DNA from: a bacterium
GTDB lineage: Bacteria > Zhuqueibacterota > Zhuqueibacteria > Zhuqueibacterales > Zhuqueibacteraceae
Direction of reading: 5' to 3'
Length of the DNA stretch: 64,000 nt
NCBI GenBank assembly: GCA_023150945.1
Contig: JAKLJX010000005.1
Location: 140,629-204,628 of the forward strand
The notes beneath the pieces were generated by a model. That model ran no database searches. It was not told the DNA's origin and saw only the letters and a list, made by a program, of their open reading frames with translations. The position numbers and the translations under genes were made by a program. The number at the start of each line of letters is the position of its first letter. Positions within the stretch are counted from its first letter, which is position 1. Positions 7,598 to 18,121 of the stretch are shown in pieces.

Positions 7598-9184
7598 ATG
7601 AGAAAGCTGAGGCAGTGGACGCCCCTCTGGTGCGCCATGTTGTTCGCCGCTGCTCCGCTGTTGGCGCAACATCAAAACGTGCTGGTGAGCAATTTGAATT
7701 ATCCCAATGAACCGTGTATTGCCATCGATCCCAATAACACCGGCCGCATGGTGGCTGCCGCCAACCTGAACAACTTCTACTACTCGAGTGATGCGGGATT
7801 GACGTGGACAGGCGGCCGCGCGACTTCGACTTATGGCGTGTGGGGTGATCCGGTGGTGGTCGCGGATTACCAGGGCAGTTTCTACTATTTTCACCTCTCG
7901 AATCCGCCCAACGGCAATTGGATCGATCGCATCGTGTGCCAAAAATCCACCGATGGCGGCAAGTCGTGGTCAAGAGGAACGTTCATGGGGCTGGTGCCGA
8001 TCGCCGGCGGCGCCAAAGCGCAGGACAAAGAATGGGCTGTCGTCGATCGCAACAATCACATCTATGTCACCTGGACGCAGTTCGATCGCTACGGCAGTGC
8101 CGCTCCACAGGACAGTTCGATTATTCGCTTCGCCAAATCAACGGATGGCGGCGAGACCTGGTCGGAGCCGGTGCGGATCAACCAAGTTGCGGGTGATGCC
8201 ATTGACAGCGATAATACCGTGGAGGGCGCGGTGCCGGCGATCGGGCCGCAGGGCGAGATCTATGTTGCGTGGGTGGGGCCGGCCGGCATCGTGTTCGACA
8301 AGTCCACCGACGGCGGTGAAACCTGGCTGGCGGACGATATCTTCATCGACGCCATGCCCGGCGGCTGGAATTTTTCCGTGCCCGGCATCTATCGCTGTAA
8401 CGGTTTTCCGGTGACGGTTTGTGATTTGAGTGACAGCCCGCAGCGCGGCACGATCTATGTGAACTGGTCGGATCAACGCAACGGCGAGCATGACACCGAT
8501 ATCTGGCTGGCGAAATCGCACGACGGCGGTTTGACGTGGAGCGCGCCGATCCGGGTGAATGACGACAGCCCCGGCCGGCATCAATTTTTCACCTGGATGA
8601 CGATCGATCAGGTCAATGGCACGCTTTACTTCGTCTTTTATGATCGCAGGAATTACGGCGACAACCGTACCGACGTTTTCATGGCGATGTCGCGGGACGG
8701 CGGCGCCACCTTCACCAATTTTCAGGTCAGTGAGTCGCCCTTCACGCCGCGGCCCGAGATCTTTTTTGGCGATTACACCAGCATCGCGGCGCACAACAAT
8801 GTCGTGCGTCCGATCTGGACGCGGCTGAACAACGTCGAGCTGAGTTTGCTGACGGCGATTGTCGATCTCGACCAGATTACCGGCGTCCAAGACCGGCACG
8901 CACTGCCGCCGCAGACACATGCGCCGGCGCAGAATTTTCCGAATCCGTTCGACGAGGCCACCTATCTCTCCTTCAAATTGCACCGGCCGGCGATTCTCAG
9001 TTTGAAGATCTATGATCTGCTCGGCCGGGAAGTTGCGACCGTCATCGATCGCAAGCCCTACGGCATCGGCCAGTACGTCGAGAGTTTTCAGCCCCGGGAC
9101 TTGGGACTGCCCAGCGGTGCATATTACTACGTGTTGCAGAACGGCAGCGCGGTGATGAGGAACAGGATGATCTATGTGAAGTAG
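7598..9184 (+). CDS. Secreted Asp-box (sialidase-like propeller) protein with T9SS-type C-terminal domain
   Basis: 528 residues. A signal peptide (about 1-24, ending '..PLLAQ') precedes a propeller with six Asp-box motifs of the form S-x-D-x-G-x-T-W: 'SSDAGLTW', 'STDGGKSW', 'STDGGETW' (twice), 'SHDGGLTW' and 'SRDGGATF'. The last ~80 residues form the typical FCB sorting domain: 'QNFPNPF', 'LKIYDLLGREV', then 'SGAYYYVLQNG' and a basic end. It is probably exported and surface-anchored or released by a type IX-like system. Asp-box proteins include sialidases, but no sialidase RIP/Arg triad is evident, so binding or structural roles are equally possible. Confidence 0.85.
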   Translation: MRKLRQWTPLWCAMLFAAAPLLAQHQNVLVSNLNYPNEPCIAIDPNNTGRMVAAANLNNFYYSSDAGLTWTGGRATSTYGVWGDPVVVADYQGSFYYFHLSNPPNGNWIDRIVCQKSTDGGKSWSRGTFMGLVPIAGGAKAQDKEWAVVDRNNHIYVTWTQFDRYGSAAPQDSSIIRFAKSTDGGETWSEPVRINQVAGDAIDSDNTVEGAVPAIGPQGEIYVAWVGPAGIVFDKSTDGGETWLADDIFIDAMPGGWNFSVPGIYRCNGFPVTVCDLSDSPQRGTIYVNWSDQRNGEHDTDIWLAKSHDGGLTWSAPIRVNDDSPGRHQFFTWMTIDQVNGTLYFVFYDRRNYGDNRTDVFMAMSRDGGATFTNFQVSESPFTPRPEIFFGDYTSIAAHNNVVRPIWTRLNNVELSLLTAIVDLDQITGVQDRHALPPQTHAPAQNFPNPFDEATYLSFKLHRPAILSLKIYDLLGREVATVIDRKPYGIGQYVESFQPRDLGLPSGAYYYVLQNGSAVMRNRMIYVK

Positions 9185-9218
9185 GCCGGCATGGTGGCCG
9201 CACTCCTCTGCTGCCACC

Positions 9219-9581
9219 TCAGTTCCTCGAAATCTCTTCGCAGCCGTAGAAGGCCGCCAGCGCTTCGTGCTTGCTGTCGTAGGCTTCGAACACGCGATTG
9301 AGATTGGTCAGTTGCAGCAATCGCCGGACGTTGCGGTGCACGCCGGTGAGCTTGAGTGCGCCGTTGACCGCGTGCAGCTTGCGGGCGGCGCCCACCAGCA
9401 CGCCGAGCAAAGTGCTGTCGAGGTATTCACACCGCGACAGATCGATCAGCAGGCGGCGCTCGCCGGCCGCGATGAAATCAAACAACTGGCGGCGCAACTC
9501 GTTGGCGAGCGCAAAATGAGTCTCGCGGCTGGGGATGCAAATGACGAGGATATTGTTTTCGTGGTTGGTTTCGCAATGCAT
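9219..9581 (-). CDS. STAS-domain anti-sigma factor antagonist-like protein
   Basis: 120 residues. The start at 9581 (MHCETNH) is chosen because GCGGAGG lies 6 nt upstream; a longer reading to 9605 has no ribosome-binding site. The STAS signature 'LLIDLSRCEYLDSTLLGVLV' places the phosphorylatable serine at S56. Such proteins bind or release an anti-sigma kinase according to phosphorylation and are reset by a PP2C/SpoIIE phosphatase. No RsbW-like kinase is adjacent, but a membrane SpoIIE-type phosphatase is encoded at 29289-31733. It converges with the Asp-box gene. Confidence 0.82.
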   Translation of the reverse strand: MHCETNHENNILVICIPSRETHFALANELRRQLFDFIAAGERRLLIDLSRCEYLDSTLLGVLVGAARKLHAVNGALKLTGVHRNVRRLLQLTNLNRVFEAYDSKHEALAAFYGCEEISRN

Positions 9582-9956
9582 GAACGCCTCCGCAGAATTC
9601 TGCAAAATGGCAACCGGCGGTGCCGGCGGGCGCGTGGTTGATTGACGGATTGTGATGAAGACGCGGTTGGATACGCGTGAGGCGGGTCAAGAATCGGTGT
9701 GTGACCCCGGCCAGAATGCCACTTTAGTACCGGCGTCGCAGAAAAATGCAGAAAAGCGAAAAATGATTGCCCGTCCGCAATCACGAGCTTTTGAGAAATT
9801 GTTCCCGCAACGGCCTGGCCGTTGCATCGAAATCCGCAGAGTCTCCGCGAGATCAGGCCACCATTCCAGTGCCCGGGAAGATGCCTTCAGCATGGCATTA
9901 GAAGACAACGGCTCTTCATGCAAACGACAAGCGCAATAAGGCAACAGGCGAACGGA
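9582..9956. other. Intergenic region holding repeat B copy 1
   Basis: No gene is seen. The stretch from about 9771 to 9850 is a copy of a hairpin repeat described separately. The rest shows no strong promoter for the leftward STAS gene. Confidence 0.4.
9771..9850. repeat. Repeat B, copy 1, with 19-nt hairpin
   Basis: CCGTCCGCAATC, a variable stretch, then GCAACGGCCTGGCCGTTGC (a perfect 9-bp stem around one base) and CGAAATCC..CAG. The same order of blocks occurs at 45805-45880. The hairpin is conserved while flanking bases vary. Confidence 0.65.
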
Positions 9957-10769
9957 CTATTCAGCGCGAATGGACCGGCGCCATTCCCGCTCGACCTCGG
10001 CGGCTGGCAGGTTCCACGCCGCCAGGCAGGCCTCGGGCCAGGCCTCGCCTTCCTGAAATTGACGGAGCAGTGAATTGATCTTGGCGGGTCCGTATTGCTC
10101 TTCGAGAAAACGGGCGAGGCGATAGAGGCTGAAATAGAGGGCAGCCAACTCTTCCTGAGTTTGCGCGGCGGCGAGCCGCGTTTCGAATTGGGAAAATTCC
10201 GTCACCGGCGCGGCGCGCCGGCCGGGTTTGAGATGCTCGATCTCGCCGGAGTGAAATACTGCCAGGGCTTCGCTCAACCAGCGCGGACAAGCGCCGGTGG
10301 TCGCTGCCGCGAGCAAGCAGTGCATGATTTCATGCCGGATGGTGCTGGCGAGTATGCCGCGTTCGCGCAGCACCCGCACGGGTTGCAGATGAATCATGCC
10401 GTTTTGATAAACCGAAGCCAGCCACCAGGGTGAGCGCGTCTGCTGGCAAAAGGCGTAAGAGGTGGCAGCGAGATGGATCCGGATTGGAGGCGAGGTGGGG
10501 GAGGGGTATTTCTCGCTGAGGGTTTGCCAGGAGGCCACCGCCAGGTCCAAAACTGTGGCGGCTTCCGCTTCGCTGTGACCGATCGCAAAGGTTACAGTCA
10601 CCGGGCCGCGCGCCATCGTGCGCAGCGGCTGGCAGGGCAGCATGCTCGCCCAGCCCAACACCAGCGCGCCGGCAATTGGCCACCACTGCCGCCGGCGCCG
10701 CCGAGTCCTTTTTCCTGCCGGAGCGAAGCGAGAGAAGCTAGGCCGCCCATCTTTCTGCAATGCTGCCAT
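9957..10769 (-). CDS. Gluzincin-type metallopeptidase (peptidase MA-like)
   Basis: 270 residues. An Arg-rich stretch ('KRTRRRRRQWW', about 20-30) followed by a hydrophobic segment (31-45) looks like a membrane anchor or unusual signal sequence. The catalytic motif H146-E-I-M-H150 and the downstream 'WLSEALAVF' (Glu167) form the HExxH..E zinc site of MA-clan peptidases. It overlaps the end of rpiA by 32 nt on the same strand, so the start could be internal, although the hydrophobic segment argues for keeping the longer form. Substrate unknown; likely periplasmic. Confidence 0.72.
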   Translation of the reverse strand: MAALQKDGRPSFSRFAPAGKRTRRRRRQWWPIAGALVLGWASMLPCQPLRTMARGPVTVTFAIGHSEAEAATVLDLAVASWQTLSEKYPSPTSPPIRIHLAATSYAFCQQTRSPWWLASVYQNGMIHLQPVRVLRERGILASTIRHEIMHCLLAAATTGACPRWLSEALAVFHSGEIEHLKPGRRAAPVTEFSQFETRLAAAQTQEELAALYFSLYRLARFLEEQYGPAKINSLLRQFQEGEAWPEACLAAWNLPAAEVEREWRRSIRAE

Positions 10770-11430
10770 CGCGCCTGCCCACGATTACCAAATCCGCGAC
10801 CGCGACAAACAATCCCACCTCGACCACGCCGACAATGCTCTTGAGGAGCTGCAGCAGCTTCTCCGGCTCGGCGATTTCGCCAAAAGCGCAGTCAATGATG
10901 AAATTGCCATTGTCAGTTCGAAACGGTTTTGCCGGGCTGCCGCGCAGCGCCGTTTTGCAGCCCAGGCTGCGCAAAATGGCGGCAGTGGATTGCCAGCCGA
11001 ACGGCAGCACTTCCACCGGCAGGCGAAACCGGCCGAGCTTGGGCACCAGCTTTTTTTCATTCACCATGATGATGACGCGGTCGCTGCGCGTGGCAATGAT
11101 CTTCTCGCGCGCGAGCGCGCCGCCGCCGCCTTTGATGAGATTGCAGTCAGGATCGACTTCATCGGCGCCGTCGAGAGTGAGATCAATCTTGTGAAAGGCG
11201 CCGGCGTCTTGGATCAGGGGAATCCGCAGCCGTTTGGCGAGTTGCGCAGTCGCCGCCGAGCTGGGCACACCGGTGATCCGCAATCCCGCGCGGAGGCGCT
11301 GGCTGAGCGCACGCAAGGCCAGGGCAGTGGTGCTGCCGGTGCCCAAGCCGACCGTCATCTTGTTTTCGACGTATTGCAGTGCGGCCGCCGCGGCAAGCTG
11401 CTTCTGTTGATCAGTGGAGAAACGAGGCAT
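10738..11430 (-). CDS. rpiA: Ribose-5-phosphate isomerase A
   Basis: 230 residues. Interconverts ribose-5-phosphate and ribulose-5-phosphate in the pentose phosphate pathway. Signatures are 'GLGTGSTT' (phosphate-binding loop), 'LDGADEVD' (catalytic Asp pair), 'IKGGGGAL.REKI' and 'KLVPKLG'. Start MPRFSTDQQ at 11430 gives the normal family length; a further in-frame extension upstream to 11484 is basic and unlike the family. The downstream peptidase gene overlaps its last codons, so the two are probably cotranscribed. Confidence 0.94.
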   Translation of the reverse strand: MPRFSTDQQKQLAAAAALQYVENKMTVGLGTGSTTALALRALSQRLRAGLRITGVPSSAATAQLAKRLRIPLIQDAGAFHKIDLTLDGADEVDPDCNLIKGGGGALAREKIIATRSDRVIIMVNEKKLVPKLGRFRLPVEVLPFGWQSTAAILRSLGCKTALRGSPAKPFRTDNGNFIIDCAFGEIAEPEKLLQLLKSIVGVVEVGLFVAVADLVIVGRRDGSIAERWAA

Positions 11431-11484
11431 GTGGCTCTTTCGCAGTTTGGTTTTCTTAAAGATGAATCGCGGCAAAAAAAGCAA

Positions 11485-11590
11485 ACACTCGAACTACGAA
11501 GACGCTGAGGTCTTGGCGTTTCAATTCAAGGAGTTTTTCTCCGCGTGCCCAGCGACTCTGCGGTTGAATTTTGGGTTCAGCTCTTTCCGG
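11485..11590. other. Short intergenic stretch resembling repeat-A flanks
   Basis: Contains GAAGACGCTGAGG..TTGGCG and, after about 40 bp, CCCAGCGACTCTGCGGTTGAA. These are the same kind of 'CGCGGAG/GGCGCAAAG' words found at the ends of repeat A. It may be a decayed element. Confidence 0.3.
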
Positions 11591-12511
11591 TCATGTGTTG
11601 GCAGCCCGCACCGCAGACACGATCGCTGCGGCAACGAGTTCAGCGGCCAGCGCGCCGACCGCCAGCAGGCTGGCCTGTTCTTTTCCACAAGAGATGGCAA
11701 AGACCATGTCCCCGTCAAACGGCGTGTGCGCCGGACGAATGGCGCGCGCCAGCCCGTCCTGCGCCATTTGCGCGATTTTGGTGATCTCCACCCGCTGGAA
11801 TTGCGCATTGGTGGCGACCAGCACCAGCGTGGTGTTGCTCCAGGCGCGTGCCGGCGCGAAGGGATGCGAACGCAGATAGGCCTGAGTGTCCAACCAACCG
11901 CCCTCGGCGTTGCGCGCGCCGGCCACCAGGGCACCGGTTTGGGGATCGACGATATCGCCATACGCATTGACCACGGCCAGCACGCCGATCACCAACGCGC
12001 CGTGGCGCCAGGAGGCCATGCCCACACCGCCGGCCATGCTGTGCGGCACGCCGAGAATTTTGCCCACGGTGGCGCCGCAACCTGCGCCCACTGCGCCCTG
12101 GCGCGACTCCGCCGTCGAAGCTTCGCAGCAGGCTTGATACGCCATTTCCGCAGTGGGCCGGATTTTGGGATCGCCTACGTGCAGATCAAAAATCACCGCT
12201 GCCGGCACGATCGGCACCTTGGCAACGCCGACGTCGAAGCCGAGATTCTGCTCCTCCAAATAGCGTTGCACGCCCGCCGCGGCATTCAAACCAAACGCGC
12301 TGCCGCCGGTGAAGAAAATGCCGTGCACTTCCTGCACCAGCCGCACCGGTTTGAGCGCTTCGATTTCGCGCGATCCCGGCGCGGAGCCGCGCACATCAAC
12401 ACCCGCGATGGCGGGCGGTGGCGGCAGGATGACGGTGCAGCCGGTGCGGGCGGCCGCGTCATGCGCGTGGCCAACGCGCAAGCCGGGCACGTCGCAAAGG
12501 GAATCAGGCAT
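11591..12511 (-). CDS. P1-family (S58) peptidase, DmpA/L-aminopeptidase-like
   Basis: 306 residues. The N terminus 'DVPGLRVGHAHD..RTGCTVILP' and the 'FTGGSAFGL.AA.GV' and 'GAVGAGCGATVGK' blocks are diagnostic of the DmpA/P1 (Ntn-hydrolase) family. These proteins self-cleave to expose an N-terminal nucleophile and release N-terminal amino acids or cleave beta-peptides. The C-terminal half 'NTTLVLVATNAQ' and 'FDGDMVFAIS' is also family-typical. No signal peptide, so cytoplasmic. It starts about 55 nt after the OLD-like ATPase gene on the same strand. Confidence 0.85.
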   Translation of the reverse strand: MPDSLCDVPGLRVGHAHDAAARTGCTVILPPPPAIAGVDVRGSAPGSREIEALKPVRLVQEVHGIFFTGGSAFGLNAAAGVQRYLEEQNLGFDVGVAKVPIVPAAVIFDLHVGDPKIRPTAEMAYQACCEASTAESRQGAVGAGCGATVGKILGVPHSMAGGVGMASWRHGALVIGVLAVVNAYGDIVDPQTGALVAGARNAEGGWLDTQAYLRSHPFAPARAWSNTTLVLVATNAQFQRVEITKIAQMAQDGLARAIRPAHTPFDGDMVFAISCGKEQASLLAVGALAAELVAAAIVSAVRAANT

Positions 12512-12565
12512 GGAAGCAAAGTCAGACGGTATGAGGGCGGCGCCGCGACTTGCCGCGGCGTCATG

Positions 12566-13708
12566 CTATTTGACCAGGGTTGGTTTCAGGCCGCGGCGGA
12601 AGAAGGTGGATTTCTTCGGCTGCGCCTCCTCGCCCAGATTGCGATCGCTGAAGAAGAAGAGATCGCTGATCATCAGCCCGATGGAATTGCGCAGCGGCTT
12701 CCAGTTCTCGCGATAAGCCTCGCTATCGACGCTGGTGCCGTCCTTGTCCTTCACCACCAGCCGCACGCGCTGGGGGTTTTCGCGGTTGATCATGAAAGGC
12801 GAGTGGGTGGTGTAGAGAATCTGGTTTTTGATTGCCAGATCTTCCATCACTTTGATCAAGTCCTTCTGGCCGGCGGGATGCAGGTGAATGCCGGCTTCAT
12901 CCACCAAAAAGATGAACTCATTGGCGCGCGCGTCCACCGTCTGGGCAATGAAGTTGATGTAGAAGGAGAGGTACCAGCGAAAGCCCAGGCTGCGCGATTC
13001 CGGCGTGTCGAACACCGTGGTGCCGTCGGAAATGTCGATATAGAGAATGTTGCCGTTGACGTTGAGCTTGATCTCGATGGTGGGTTCCTGTGACCAGGCG
13101 CGGCGGATTTGCTGCGTGATCAGGCGGCTGGCTTCCTCGCTGGCGCGGCGGCCACGGGTGGAATCCTCGAAGATAAGCTCGGGGTTGTTGATGCCGCCGA
13201 TGCGCAACAGGTTGCGTTCGGTGCGGTAATGGTCGCCGCCTTCCAGCAGATCCTCGAGCGTGGCGCGGTTCTTAAGCAACTGGATTTCGTCGAAGTAAAG
13301 CAGCTTGGGCAGCGTGGCGAGAAACATGTCCTTTTCGCGCAAGCCGATTTCCGACTCGCCGACGAACACATGATAATCGTCGAGCGTCGGACCTTCTTTC
13401 TTCACCAGCAGCGTTTCCGTGTCTTTGAACGCCTCGCTAAAGCGCAGCAAATTGCGGCGATTTTCTTTGGAGATTTGGGAAAATTCCAGCGCCACTTCCG
13501 GGCATTTGCCTTGATAATAGTAGTCGGAATACTGGCAGGTGAGCGTGTTGTCGAATTGTGCCCCCGGGCTGAAGGCGTACAGCGCTTTCAAAATGTTGGT
13601 CTTGCCGCTCTCATTGGCGCCGACCAGAGCGGTGATTTTGGGATCGAGCGGGAACGCCAGTTCGAAGATCGACTTGAATGCCCTCACAAAGACACGTGAT
13701 ATCGTCAT
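12566..13708 (-). CDS. OLD-like AAA/ABC ATPase lacking the TOPRIM domain
   Basis: 380 residues. Start ATG 13708 has GAGG 6 nt upstream; an alternative TTG lies at 13720. Walker A 'GANESGKTN' (about 30-38) and Walker B/D-loop 'IFLVDEAGIHLHP' with 'ILYTTHSPFMI' are those of the RecF/SMC-like ATPases of OLD nucleases. In OLD proteins the text corresponding to 'NSIGLMISDLFFFSDRNL' leads straight into a TOPRIM nuclease domain ('..VEG..D..'). Here the protein instead ends 22 residues later with a basic tail, and no TOPRIM coding follows before the next gene. It is therefore a natural short form or a truncated remnant. No partner UvrD-like helicase (GajB) is adjacent. Confidence 0.75.
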   Translation of the reverse strand: MTISRVFVRAFKSIFELAFPLDPKITALVGANESGKTNILKALYAFSPGAQFDNTLTCQYSDYYYQGKCPEVALEFSQISKENRRNLLRFSEAFKDTETLLVKKEGPTLDDYHVFVGESEIGLREKDMFLATLPKLLYFDEIQLLKNRATLEDLLEGGDHYRTERNLLRIGGINNPELIFEDSTRGRRASEEASRLITQQIRRAWSQEPTIEIKLNVNGNILYIDISDGTTVFDTPESRSLGFRWYLSFYINFIAQTVDARANEFIFLVDEAGIHLHPAGQKDLIKVMEDLAIKNQILYTTHSPFMINRENPQRVRLVVKDKDGTSVDSEAYRENWKPLRNSIGLMISDLFFFSDRNLGEEAQPKKSTFFRRGLKPTLVK

Positions 13709-13745
13709 GTGCTGCCTCAACGGGTAGGTGTTCTATAAACAACAA

Positions 13746-13779
13746 AGCCCGATCTCGAGTTGCCGCCGCAGATCGGGCT
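13746..13779 (-). terminator. Intrinsic terminator after clpC
   Basis: AGCCCGATCT (13746-13755) and AGATCGGGCT (13770-13779) form a perfect 10-bp stem with a 14-nt loop. Read leftward it is followed by TTTGTTGTTT. It lies about 25 nt past the clpC stop and ends the mcsA-mcsB-clpC unit. Confidence 0.85.
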
Positions 13780-13802
13780 GAAATCTTTTCAGGAAGACCA
13801 AG

Positions 13803-16310
<2,508 letters not shown>

Positions 16311-16414
16311 TTGATCAACTCCCACAAGAGTAGGCTCAAGCGTTGCCTGATTTTTTTTCGCGGCGCAATCTACAAAGGAATTTTGCAAAAGTAAAGAGGG
16401 TTTTCCCCGCGGTT

Positions 16415-17536
16415 TCAAGACTGTAATCCGAGCTTGACACGCAACAGCATGGCGCGCATGGAATCGCGCTCGTACGCGCCCGCCATGGCCTTGTGATTCT
16501 TGCGCAAGTGACCGGGCTGCAGCATCAACGTCAATTCATTGAGCAGGGCGAGCGGCCAGTCCTTCATTTCTTCCAGGTCACAATCGTGACCCAACCGCAA
16601 CAGCGAGAGCACGTCGAGACATTCCTGCGAATTGAGCATGCGGGCGTAGCGCAGCGTGCCGTAGGCGCGCCAGATGCGGTCGAGCAGGAAGTTGTTGCGG
16701 CCGGTCATGAGCTGGCCGCGGGTGTACTCCTCGAGCTGGCGCAGGTCCTCGGCCACCTCGGCCACCACCGTCATCACCTCGGCCTCGGATTTGCCGAGCG
16801 TGACTTGATTGGAAATCTGAAACATGTTGCCGCTGGCCTCGGTGCCCTCGCCGTAGAAGCCGCGCATCGTCATGCCGTGCTGCGCCAGCCGGCTCTTGGC
16901 GCCCTCGATGCCGCGCAACAGCGCCAGCGCCGGCAAATGCATCAACACCGACACACGAATGCCGGTGCCGGTGTTGGTGGGGCAGGCGGTGAGGTAGCCG
17001 AAGCGCTCGCTGAAGGCATATTCGATGCGCTCGCTGAGCTGGTCATCGAGCGCACGGATGGCCTCCCACGCCGCGGCGATGGCCAGCCCGGGCTGCATGG
17101 CTTGCAGCCGCAAATGATCCTCTTCATTGATCATCAGGCTGAGCGATTCGTCGGCATTGAGCGCGAGCAGGCGTGGCCCCTTGCGCTCGATGAATTGCGG
17201 GCTGGCGAGCCGGCGTTCGAGCAGCATTTCGCGATCCAGGCGCGGCAAACGTGAAAGATCGAGGCAGCGCGGTGACGCGGCGAGCGGCAGGCCGGCAAGG
17301 GCGTCCCACACGTCGGCAATGATCTTGTTCTGGCTGTCGACATCGGCCTTGTTGGGAAAAGCGTGCGCGGCGAGATTGCGCGCCAGGCGAATGCGCGTCG
17401 ACAGCACGAGGTTGCCGTGCGGGCCGCTGTGCTGCAACCAGGAGGGCATGGACTTCGCCAGCTCATTGCAGTGCCGCTTGGAATTGGCGGCCGCCGCCTC
17501 CCAGGCGTATTGCGGTTTATTGGTATCGTTTTTCAT
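16415..17536 (-). CDS. mcsB: Protein-arginine kinase McsB
   Basis: 373 residues of the phosphagen (guanido) kinase fold. 'LVLSTRIRLARNL' is the ATP/guanidino-kinase signature, 'MINEEDHLRLQ' the catalytic NEEDH loop, and 'CPTNTGTGIRVSV' takes the place of the kinase Cys loop. Near the C terminus R357-D-S-M-R-A362 matches the RDxxRA phospho-arginine-binding motif known from Bacillus McsB. It phosphorylates arginines on proteins, tagging them for ClpC-ClpP. Its ATG overlaps the mcsA stop (ATGA). clpC follows after 104 nt. Confidence 0.94.
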   Translation of the reverse strand: MKNDTNKPQYAWEAAAANSKRHCNELAKSMPSWLQHSGPHGNLVLSTRIRLARNLAAHAFPNKADVDSQNKIIADVWDALAGLPLAASPRCLDLSRLPRLDREMLLERRLASPQFIERKGPRLLALNADESLSLMINEEDHLRLQAMQPGLAIAAAWEAIRALDDQLSERIEYAFSERFGYLTACPTNTGTGIRVSVLMHLPALALLRGIEGAKSRLAQHGMTMRGFYGEGTEASGNMFQISNQVTLGKSEAEVMTVVAEVAEDLRQLEEYTRGQLMTGRNNFLLDRIWRAYGTLRYARMLNSQECLDVLSLLRLGHDCDLEEMKDWPLALLNELTLMLQPGHLRKNHKAMAGAYERDSMRAMLLRVKLGLQS

Positions 17537-18069
17537 GGTGTGCGCGGCGGAAAAGTTCGACCGGCCTGTTCCGCCGCACGAATCTGATCGCGCAGCTCGG
17601 CGGCCCGCTCGAATTTTTGTTCGCCGATGGCGCGCTCCAATTCCTGGCGCAATGCGGCCACACTTTTGCCCACGCGCGGCCTGAGCCGTTGCGGCCGCCG
17701 GCCGGTGTGACGGTTGCGGCCGTGAATATTGCGCAACAACACTTTGATCACCGGCTCAAACGCCGTGTAGCAAGCGGCACAACCGAGCAGGCCGCCGGAC
17801 TCGAATTCCGGCCAGGTCAGGCCGCATTTTTGGCAACGTTCGCGCGGTTCTTGTTTCGCGCGGGAACGGCGGCCGCTGCTCTTGGCCGGCGCCTCACCCA
17901 GGATGCTGCTGACCACTTTGCCGAAGAATTCCGGCAGGTTGGTCGCCGCGCTGGGCAGACCCTGCTGGTGCGCACATGCCTGGCAAAGAAAAATCTCGCT
18001 CTTCTTGCCGTTCACGACTTGCTTCAAACGAACCGTGGCTTTGGCGTTGTGACAGGATTGACAGGTCAT
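17533..18069 (-). CDS. mcsA: McsA-like UVR-domain zinc protein, activator of McsB
   Basis: 178 residues from ATG 18069 (MTCQSCHN). Two CxxC pairs, 'CQSC' and 'CQAC' with 'CQKCG' and 'CAAC', form two zinc-binding clusters. The C-terminal UVR motif 'LERAIGEQKFERAAELRDQIR' is the ClpC/McsB-interacting coiled coil. McsA activates McsB and acts as an adaptor. The gene leads the mcsA-mcsB-clpC unit. No ctsR repressor gene precedes it, unlike in Firmicutes; the preceding gene is the secreted repeat protein only 52 nt away. Confidence 0.9.
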   Translation of the reverse strand: MTCQSCHNAKATVRLKQVVNGKKSEIFLCQACAHQQGLPSAATNLPEFFGKVVSSILGEAPAKSSGRRSRAKQEPRERCQKCGLTWPEFESGGLLGCAACYTAFEPVIKVLLRNIHGRNRHTGRRPQRLRPRVGKSVAALRQELERAIGEQKFERAAELRDQIRAAEQAGRTFPPRTP

Positions 18070-18121
18070 TTGTCTTGCTTCCCTCGCTGAATCGCTTCGT
18101 CCTCTCGGCATGCAGCCGGCT

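Noticed and set aside
7598-9184. A true sialidase
   Set aside because: Asp-boxes are present, but the Arg triad and RIP motif of sialidases are not evident.
12566-13708. A Gabija-type defence system
   Set aside because: The TOPRIM half is missing and no GajB-like helicase is adjacent, so a system call is not supported.
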